A DNA stretch of 64,000 nt from Thiomicrorhabdus arctica DSM 13458 (GTDB lineage Bacteria > Pseudomonadota > Gammaproteobacteria > Thiomicrospirales > Thiomicrospiraceae): contig NZ_KB905899.1 of the NCBI RefSeq assembly GCF_000381085.1, positions 248,001-312,000 on the forward strand. Reading direction: 5' to 3'. Each line of letters starts with the position of its first letter. Positions within the stretch are counted from its first letter, which is position 1. The notes below the pieces were generated by a model. That model was not told the origin of the DNA. It ran no database searches and was given only the letters and a program-made list of their open reading frames with translations. A program made the translations under genes and the position numbers. Below, one piece after another: positions 41,872 through 48,591 of the stretch.

Positions 41872-42046
41872 ATAGGCTTTACTCGAAAACGTTAAGGGGA
41901 ATAAAAGTTGCTTGCCTATTTATAAGCGAGAGTTGTTCCTTTTGATTATCGAAATTTGGCAAATGATAAAAAGAATATATAAAACAATAGGTTATTTGGG
42001 TAGTATTTGAGACTAAATATTATTGTCAAACATTGCGAGCTATAAA

Positions 42047-42997
42047 ATGAGTAGTGATGAAATAAGTAGTGCACTAAACAGGTGCGTATTGAGAACAGAT
42101 GATCTGGATCAGCAAGCCGATAGCCTGACAAATTGGTTACAAGAATATGATCAAATGAGTGAAGGCTGTTTTTATGGTAGTGTGGACAAGTTAACTAGCC
42201 ATAACTTTCATGTTTTTAAAGAAGAAACCAGCAGAGCATTACGTCAGCAATGTCAAATATGGACAGATGCGATTTGGTTTGGTATTCCACTAGAAGAGGA
42301 TTTGAGTTTTCGGATTAACGGGCAGAATTTAATGCCAAATAATTTGGCAACTCGATCAGGAGATCAAGCCTTTGAGTTGGTTACTCCCGAAAACTTTCAG
42401 ATTTATGGAGTGGTTCTTGAAGGTGAGCTATTAAACCGAATGGCTACTTTACAAGGAGTTGAATTAAGAGAATGGGATGTTTTTAAAAACCCAACGCTTG
42501 AACTGGCACCTCAAAAACTGATGATGTTAAAGTCATGTTTGGGCACCATTATGGATGATTCCTCTCATAAAATGGATTCGTATGTTCGAGAAGACTTGTT
42601 GATGACCTGCCTACTTCATGCTCTGCCTAATGAATCAAGCTCGCCAAAACTCCTTCCTAGCTATCAGCATCGTAAAGTGGTCGTGGAACGTGTAAAAGAG
42701 TATATGAAGAGTCATCAACAATTACCGGTCACGATTACAGAGCTATGTCAAATTGCTTATGTGAGTCGTCGCACATTGCAATATAGTTTTGAAACTATTT
42801 TGGGGTACAGTCCTTTACAGTTTTTGCGGTTGACACGACTGAATCAAGTTCGAAGAGCCCTAAAAACTGCGGATAAAGATAGTACGGTGACCGAAACTGC
42901 TGAAAAGTGGGGGTTCACCCATGCTGGACAATTTAGCCATGATTATAAAAAAACATTTGGGGAGTCTCCATCACAAACTCTTCGAAAAGCCTTATAA
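42047..42997 (+). CDS. AraC-family regulator of the ethanolamine module (EutR-like)
   Basis: A 316-residue protein with a C-terminal AraC/XylS double helix-turn-helix (last 100 residues: LCQIAYVSRRTLQYSFETIL, then the second motif AEKWGFTHAGQFSHDYKKTF). The N-terminal sensing region is not a clear cupin, as in EutR. Its divergent position next to eutB suggests that it activates eutBC-eat in response to ethanolamine with or without cobalamin; that is inference from EutR. The ATG at 42047 (GCGAG 7 nt upstream) is preferred over a TTG eight codons earlier. Confidence 0.83.
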   Translation: MSSDEISSALNRCVLRTDDLDQQADSLTNWLQEYDQMSEGCFYGSVDKLTSHNFHVFKEETSRALRQQCQIWTDAIWFGIPLEEDLSFRINGQNLMPNNLATRSGDQAFELVTPENFQIYGVVLEGELLNRMATLQGVELREWDVFKNPTLELAPQKLMMLKSCLGTIMDDSSHKMDSYVREDLLMTCLLHALPNESSSPKLLPSYQHRKVVVERVKEYMKSHQQLPVTITELCQIAYVSRRTLQYSFETILGYSPLQFLRLTRLNQVRRALKTADKDSTVTETAEKWGFTHAGQFSHDYKKTFGESPSQTLRKAL

Positions 42998-43154
42998 ATT
43001 TTGATGATAATCCAAGTCGAAAAGGTAATATTCTTATTCATTATGAGTTTTGAAAATGTCCTTATAATTTATAAATGGGTGCGGCCTTTATGATTAGTCA
43101 TGTCTAAGCTGCCATTTGTCATTTTTGGGAATGTTGTAGAAGGGGTTTTTGGAC
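42998..43154. other. Spacer between regulator and second integrase remnant
   Basis: No gene, terminator or repeat recognised. It is AT-rich at its left end. Confidence 0.4.
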
Positions 43155-43950
43155 TCTTATTTACATATTGCTGTAGATGCTGATGGGTAAAATGATCGTA
43201 ACGCTTAACCATCTTGTAGTCAGACCATCTACCCCAACTCTTGAAGTATCTCTAAAGGCGTTCCTCTTTGGACATGTCAGGATTTGCCCAAGTATGTCGT
43301 AAGTCATGTCACAACAGCTTCTCATCACCTATCTTTAGCCCTTTATTAGGTAAGATTAATGATTCTAAATACGTAACTTTACAAGTTAGCTGTTTGTAAG
43401 ATATTATAAGAAACAGGAAAACAAAATGGAGTTACATAATCATGCCCTTAAACGTCGCACCGATTGTAGATAACTGGTACTGTCATCTGGACAAAGGTCA
43501 GCGCTTTCGCGTGGTGGCCATAGATGAATCTGCACGCACGGTGGAGATGCAGGATTTTGAAGGTACATTGTTTGAGTACGACTTTGATATATGGTATCAG
43601 GAGGATCTGGAATTTTGCGAGGCACCACTAAGTTGGGCCGGTGCTGAGGACGTCGGTAATATCGACGACTACGGTACTGAAATCACTGATACAAAAGCTT
43701 CCGACTGGACTGAAGCTGCAGATGACTTTTCACCGAAATCGCCACACCGAAAATAGATGCTAACCCGTGTCAAGTTCTGTACCAGGAAGGCAAACCTTAG
43801 TTGACCGAGCTTGCATCAGCGCCATGGAGTTGCTTACGGTTGTGACCGGAGGATCTGGTGTTTACTTTTTGTCTTCTAATGACATCTATTGCTACTTGAG
43901 AGAGCGGAACGACAAAAGATTGTTCACTCTTCAGAAAGGTCATCTCCTTC
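43155..43950 (-). pseudogene. Tyrosine integrase remnant, copy 2, interrupted
   Basis: Two blocks match copy 1 closely and in the same orientation: 43155-43307 with 37230-37378, and 43857-43945 with 37480-37570. The first block still reads HDLRHTWA, but the codon before it is TGA where homologues have Trp, and frameshifts break the rest. The blocks are 549 bp apart, against 101 bp in copy 1, so about 450 bp were inserted. The insert contains the DUF6763 gene. The whole is a dead integrase and the right-hand border of the eut segment. Confidence 0.8.
43442..43756 (+). CDS. DUF6763 family small acidic protein
   Basis: A 104-residue acidic protein (PIVDNWYCHLDKGQRFRVVA, then EMQDFEGTLFEYDFDIWYQ) recognised as DUF6763, a family of unknown function common in sulfur-oxidising gammaproteobacteria. 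GGAG lies 10 nt before the ATG. Its base composition is visibly more GC-rich than the flanks. It lies inside the second integrase remnant, on the opposite strand, so it arrived later. No function is assigned. Confidence 0.72.
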   Translation: MPLNVAPIVDNWYCHLDKGQRFRVVAIDESARTVEMQDFEGTLFEYDFDIWYQEDLEFCEAPLSWAGAEDVGNIDDYGTEITDTKASDWTEAADDFSPKSPHRK

Positions 43951-44174
43951 GATATAGATAATACCCTGTGAGAGATCAGCTTGTGCCCAATGAAGTAGGG
44001 TGGTTATTGATTTTCTAACTCCTTCCACTCGCCACGTTATCCTTCAGGTCTACGTCGGTCATGAATAAGAATTAATTTATTGTTTAAAAATGTATATATT
44101 TTTATTTGAATCTTTATAAAAAAACTGCAAAACAATAGCGTCTGGGATTATTTACAAGAATGCGTTTTTATCTA
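43951..44174. other. Spacer before tRNA-Pro
   Basis: No gene seen. It is AT-rich toward 44060-44130 (ATTTATTGTTTAAAAATG), with no terminator. Confidence 0.4.
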
Positions 44175-44203
44175 TTGACAGGAAGGGGGGTGGCCTATAA
44201 AAT
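44175..44203 (+). promoter_or_regulatory. Promoter of tRNA-Pro cluster
   Basis: TTGACA, 17 bp, TAAAAT, then ACGCCAC. It is strong and shares its downstream discriminator with the tRNA-fMet promoter. The transcript would start about 5 nt before tRNA-Pro. Confidence 0.72.
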
Positions 44204-44214
44204 ACGCCACTTCT

Positions 44215-44291
44215 CGGAGTGTAGCGCAGCTTGGTAGCGCACCTGTTTTGGGTACAGGTGGTCGGGGGTTCAAATCCCTCCACTCCGACCA
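44215..44291 (+). tRNA. tRNA-Pro (TGG)
   Basis: 77-nt cloverleaf: acceptor CGGAGTG/CACTCCG, D-arm GCGC/GCGC, anticodon loop TTTGGGT (TGG) on stem CCTGT/ACAGG, T-arm GGGGG/CCCTC with a G-T pair, and an encoded CCA. Confidence 0.96.
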
Positions 44292-44345
44292 TATTCTTAT
44301 CAGCATGTATAAAAATAAACTTTTTCTGCAAGCTGGTATACAAAA

Positions 44346-44412
44346 GGTTCCACAAAACGTCTAGTGCTCAAAGCTGTTGAGCATCGCCTTTCTAAGGCGA
44401 ATGGACGGAACC
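44346..44412 (+). pseudogene. tRNA-Arg(TCT)-like relic
   Basis: Between tRNA-Pro and tRNA-His. The outer arms GGTTCC (44346-44351) and GGAACC (44407-44412) pair. Inside is a perfect D-arm-like stem TGCTCA/TGAGCA and a perfect anticodon-arm-like stem TCGCC/GGCGA with loop TTTCTAA (anticodon TCT, Arg). There is no T-arm (no GTTCGA), and the D-loop lacks the conserved GG. It looks like a degenerate or truncated tRNA-Arg, or a structured small RNA derived from one. Confidence 0.45.
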
Positions 44413-44436
44413 CTATCTACAGTTAGTATCTACTAT

Positions 44437-44513
44437 GGCGGGCGTAGCTCAGTTGGTAGAGTCCCGGATTGTGATTCCGGTTGTCGCGGGTTCAATCCCC
44501 GTCGCTCGCCCCA
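44437..44513 (+). tRNA. tRNA-His (GTG)
   Basis: 77 nt including the extra 5' G (-1) facing C73. Acceptor GCGGGCG/CGCTCGC, anticodon GTG in CCGGA-TTGTGAT-TCCGG, T-arm GCGGG/CCCCG and an encoded CCA. It is cotranscribed with tRNA-Pro. Confidence 0.96.
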
Positions 44514-44783
44514 TTTTATTCTTTTTTTTATTTCCATTATTATTTTTACACACATTCTGTGCTGTATTTCTATAAATCCAATTCTACTGTTTTTGCCGTT
44601 AAAATTTAACTAAGATCGCTTATCAGAACCCCTGTATTAGAATGTCGTTTCATGAATGGTGTATGTTGAAGTTTTTCTACTGGATCTTTAGTATAGTGAG
44701 TGCACCGTGTTTGTGTAAATTCAAAATGCGAGATAGCCTTTTAAAGAGTCCAATTTTAACCTCAGCGCAACTTGGGAAATCTG

Positions 44784-45430
44784 ATGCAAGAAAATATGAA
44801 TTTTGATGAATCTATTGTCATACACACAGCAGAGATGGAATGGCTTGGTAGTCCTTCAGAAGGGGTATTACGCAAACCTTTAGAGCGAGAGGGCACCGAG
44901 TCAGGGCGTACGACCAGTCTTGTTAAGTTTATGCCTGGTGCGGCCTTTTCTCCGCATAGTCACCCATTAGGCGAAGAGATACTGGTTTTAGAAGGTGTTT
45001 TTTCGGATGAAACCGGTGATTTTCCCGCAGGTACTTATTTTAGAAATCCGCCAGGTTCAAAACACCAGCCGTTTTCCAAAGAGGGATGCATTTTATTCGT
45101 AAAGCTAGACCAGTTTGATCCATTAGACTTAGAGCCTGTGAAAGTCCAAACGGATTTTAATCCTTTGAATCAAGGATTAGGCGGCTTAAAAGTGATGGGG
45201 TTGCATCAGTTTGGGTCTGAAAGTTGTGCGTTGGTTTTTTGGCCAGCAGGTGAACATTTTCAGCCACATACTCATTGGGGTGGGGAAGAAATTTTAGTCT
45301 TAACGGGTGAGTTAATTGATGAAAACGGCCATTATCCAAAAGGCACTTGGTTACGCAGCCACATTTAAGTAAGCATTATCCTTATGTAGAACAAGACACG
45401 CTTATCTGGGTGAAGACAGGGCATTTATAG
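44784..45430 (+). pseudogene. Double-cupin protein with C-terminal frameshift
   Basis: Two cupin (ChrR-like) domains in tandem: PHSHPLGEEILVLEGVFSDE near residue 56 and PHTHWGGEEILVLTGELIDE near residue 159, with metal-binding His/Glu in both. The frame stops at 45368 after TWLRSHI. A frame shifted by one base continues HLSKHYPYVEQDTLIWVKTG to a stop at 45430, as homologues would end (WLRSPHLS). One C appears to be missing near 45357-45361. The N-terminal 194 residues, including both cupin sites, remain intact, so it may still work. The ATG at 44784 has GGGA 6 nt before it; an earlier in-frame TTG is less likely. The substrate is unknown. Confidence 0.72.
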
Positions 45431-45499
45431 TGCATGATAGGTGGAGTGAGTGTGAAGTTTTTTTAAGGTTTTGCGGTTAATGATGAGTACTAAAATGTC

Positions 45500-46210
45500 T
45501 TATAAATGTTTGCGAATTGAAGTAAGGCCTGATGATAGAACTCTAATTTCACCTCTGACTTCTATAAGCGCCTGACCTTCTGAATTAATGCCTAAATAAA
45601 GCCCTGTGGTTTCCTTTTCGGGTGAGATGAAGCGAACGGTTTCATTCACTTCAAATAGGTCATGTGCTTGCCAGTGTTCATTGAGTTCAAGCTGCGAGTA
45701 ATTTTGTAACCCCGCTTGTTGGATTTTATGAAAGAAGCGTTCAAATAACGCATCTAAATCAAACGGTTCAACGCTGCTTGAACCGTCTATCACACCTGAT
45801 CTGCCTCGATTAATGCCAATGCCGATTATCAGCGCACGGTAGTCCTTTTTTAAGACTTGTTCAATCAACATGCCCGCTACTTTCCCTTGATCGTTAAAAA
45901 TATCATTAGGCCATTTCAAATAGAGAGGGGCAGTGGTGAGTTCATTCAGACTTTGATGCAGTAAAGCTGCAATATGTAAGCTTAAAAGACCTGACAGTTC
46001 AAAACCCGCCTCCAGCGGGTAAGCTAAAGAGAATATGGCAGAATCTTGATTTGTGACCCAACGACGTTTTTGTTGGCCATAGCCTGAGGTCTGAATTTTG
46101 GTCGTGCAAAAAATAGGCTTAATGGGTCTGTTTTCAGTAACGTAATCTTTTAAGTATCGACTGGTTGAATCGACCGTTTCCAGCGAAATAACTTCATAGG
46201 AGGCTTGCAT
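45500..46210 (-). CDS. birA: Biotin-[acetyl-CoA carboxylase] ligase BirA (monofunctional)
   Basis: Attaches biotin to AccB. The catalytic core has TTKIQTSGYGQQKRRWVTNQ (biotinyl-AMP loop, less Gly-rich than usual) and LKWPNDIFNDQGKVAGMLIE. There is no N-terminal helix-turn-helix, so it is not a repressor. The ATG at 46210 gives 236 residues; an in-frame TTG lies three codons upstream, and neither has a good ribosome site. Confidence 0.9.
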   Translation of the reverse strand: MQASYEVISLETVDSTSRYLKDYVTENRPIKPIFCTTKIQTSGYGQQKRRWVTNQDSAIFSLAYPLEAGFELSGLLSLHIAALLHQSLNELTTAPLYLKWPNDIFNDQGKVAGMLIEQVLKKDYRALIIGIGINRGRSGVIDGSSSVEPFDLDALFERFFHKIQQAGLQNYSQLELNEHWQAHDLFEVNETVRFISPEKETTGLYLGINSEGQALIEVRGEIRVLSSGLTSIRKHL

Positions 46211-46319
46211 AAGGTTCAACTTAACGTGGTTGCTTTTAGTGTGTGCTTATTCTGTGTAATTCGTCTAAAGAAGGTTGTTCGATGATTATCATCGAACAAT
46301 GAATTAGTTTATCCATTCT

Positions 46320-46331
46320 ACCAGGCCTGGT
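46320..46331. repeat. Iterated palindrome ACCAGGCCTGGT, copy 4
   Basis: Exact 12-bp copy just 3' of the BCCT transporter gene, extended by one matched base pair each side (TACCAGGCCTGGTA). Confidence 0.9.
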
Positions 46332-46335
46332 AGTT

Positions 46336-48441
46336 TTAAGGCTCTTCGTTCAAGTTAAGGTTAGATTGTAATTGCTTTTCATGTTGCTCAATATCCCAAG
46401 GTAATAACTCCGCAGAATGATGCAGTTTGTGCAGGTAGTGTTCAAAGTGATTCAATATATCTGTAATCATATTGTGACGACTGTAGCCGTATACATCATA
46501 AGCTTCACTGCCTCCTCTTAAAAAGACCTCTGCACGGTAATAATATTCATGATCATCTTCAGCTGCGGCTTCGGTTGCTTTTTCTGAAACTGAGATGGAT
46601 GCCGTTTCCATTGGAAGTTCCGATAAAGCAAATCCAGGGATTATGAATTCAGATAAACGGACTTCATAAATAAAGGCCATTTGCTCTGACTTAATGACTT
46701 CTATACGGGTTCTCAGGGGATCGTTCTCCATATAAACGTTTGACTCCCAGCCACGACGTTTGAGTTCGGCTTGAACCGTTTCCATGCTTTTATGAACAAC
46801 GTCTTTAATAAAGCTTGAAACATCCTCTTTATCAGGGTAGTCCACAAGCTTTGCAAGGCGATCCTTCCAATTTGTACCTTCTTTTTCTAAGACTTTACCA
46901 CTATTACGCACCGCGTTTTTTAAACTCATTTCTCGATGGGTTTCAAGAACGAGTGCACGCCACATGCCTATCATGGCAATGATCATAATAATTGCAAAAG
47001 GCAAAGCACTGACAATGGAGGCAGTTTGTAGGGCTTTGAGTCCACCAGCCAAGAGTAAAACCGAAGCCACTGCACCTAACAGGCTCGCCCAGAATACACG
47101 TTGCCAGATAGGCGTGTTAGAGCTGCCGCCAGAGGCAAGCGAATCAAGAACCAAGGCTCCTGAGTCGGCTGAGGTGACAAAGAATGTGATGATTAAAATC
47201 ACCGCCAAAGTTGACATAATACCACTGAGCGGTAAGTGCTCGAATAGCTGGAATAGTGCGATGGCATTATTGTTTTGAACAGCCTGAATAAAACCATGGT
47301 ACCCCTCTTGCATGATTAAGTGTAAGGCGGTATCTCCAAACACCGAAAACCACAGAAAGGTAAACAGGGTGGGTACTAACATTACGCCCAGGACAAATTG
47401 ACGAATGGTGCGCCCTTTACTTATTTTGGCAATAAATAAACCAACGAAGGGAGCCCAGGCAATGGTCCATGCAAAGATAAATATGGTCCAGTTTCCAATC
47501 CAATCGCTTGATGAGTAGGCTTGCAAGTTAAAGGTACGCTCAACGATATTACTGAGGTAACTGCCGGTATTTTGCAAGAATGTCTCTAAGATGAAGATAG
47601 AAGGTCCTGCCATAAACACAAATAACATTAGGGCAACCGCTAAGCCAATATTGATTAAAGAGAGTCGCTTAATACCTTTATCCATGCCTGCCACAACCGA
47701 AATAACGGCCAAACCGGTAATAATGATGATCGCTAAAATTTGGACAGAGGTGGAGATTGGAACGGATGGAATAAGATAATGAATTCCCGTGTTAATTTGA
47801 GTTACGGATAAACCAAGCGTGGTTGCAAGTCCAAAGACGGTTCCCAAAATAGCAAAGGTGTCCACGCCATGTCCAATAGGACCATAAATCCGGTCACCAA
47901 TTAATGGATAGAGCGTTGAACGCATCGAAAGCGGTAAGTTATGTCTAAAGGAGAAGTAGGCTAAGCTTAACCCAACGAGGCCGTAAATAGCCCAAATATG
48001 AAAACCCCAATGGAAAAAGGCAATTTGCATCGCTTCCTTGGCAGCATCTACCGTTTCCGCAGCACCGTTTGGTGGTGAGGCAAAATGTAAGACGGGCTCC
48101 GCAACCCCAAAGAACAATAGGGCAATACCATAACCCGCAGAAAACAGCATCGCAAACCAGGCCAGAAAGGTGTATTCGGCTTCAATATGGTCTGGGCCAA
48201 GTTTAATTTTACCCCATGGCGAAAGTGCAATGACAACAATAAAGACCAAAAACATGGCGACGGCCAGCATATAGAACCAGCCAAAATTTTGAGTAATGCT
48301 GGCCAAGATGCTTGCAAAGAATGTGCCAGCCAATTCAGGGTTACTGAGTGTGCCAATTAGGAATAATAATATGACGACAATCGCTGGAATAAAGACAGGA
48401 AGCAGTAAGGTTGATGCAAAAGCTGGTTTTGAAACAGACAT
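46336..48441 (-). CDS. betT: BCCT-family choline/betaine transporter (BetT-like)
   Basis: Secondary transporter for quaternary amines, driven by H+ or Na+, used for osmoprotectant uptake. Twelve helices; the family signature in helix 8 is WTIAWAPFVGLFIAKISKGR, and TSADSGALVLDSLASGG lies in helix 10. It has 701 residues because of a long cytoplasmic C-terminal domain (about 520-701), as in BetT, which may sense osmolarity. No betaine synthesis genes are nearby. The substrate is inferred from the family. Confidence 0.88.
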   Translation of the reverse strand: MSVSKPAFASTLLLPVFIPAIVVILLFLIGTLSNPELAGTFFASILASITQNFGWFYMLAVAMFLVFIVVIALSPWGKIKLGPDHIEAEYTFLAWFAMLFSAGYGIALLFFGVAEPVLHFASPPNGAAETVDAAKEAMQIAFFHWGFHIWAIYGLVGLSLAYFSFRHNLPLSMRSTLYPLIGDRIYGPIGHGVDTFAILGTVFGLATTLGLSVTQINTGIHYLIPSVPISTSVQILAIIIITGLAVISVVAGMDKGIKRLSLINIGLAVALMLFVFMAGPSIFILETFLQNTGSYLSNIVERTFNLQAYSSSDWIGNWTIFIFAWTIAWAPFVGLFIAKISKGRTIRQFVLGVMLVPTLFTFLWFSVFGDTALHLIMQEGYHGFIQAVQNNNAIALFQLFEHLPLSGIMSTLAVILIITFFVTSADSGALVLDSLASGGSSNTPIWQRVFWASLLGAVASVLLLAGGLKALQTASIVSALPFAIIMIIAMIGMWRALVLETHREMSLKNAVRNSGKVLEKEGTNWKDRLAKLVDYPDKEDVSSFIKDVVHKSMETVQAELKRRGWESNVYMENDPLRTRIEVIKSEQMAFIYEVRLSEFIIPGFALSELPMETASISVSEKATEAAAEDDHEYYYRAEVFLRGGSEAYDVYGYSRHNMITDILNHFEHYLHKLHHSAELLPWDIEQHEKQLQSNLNLNEEP

Positions 48442-48591
48442 ATGGATGCGCGCTCTTTTAACGAAAGTAACCCTAGCCTAACAAAAAAAGTCGATTTACC
48501 CTAGTAAATATTGTGTTAAATTACGAGCTTATTACTGAAAATTACCTCTTTAACTAAGATAAAATCCTCGTTTTGAACCAACAAAGCCTGG

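Noticed and set aside
43440-43628. A 62-codon frame on the minus strand over the DUF6763 gene
   Set aside because: It is the shadow of the DUF6763 coding sequence, which matches a known family.
44152-44355. A minus-strand frame covering tRNA-Pro
   Set aside because: It is an artefact of the tRNA sequence (spurious VGVEGFEPPTT-type peptide).
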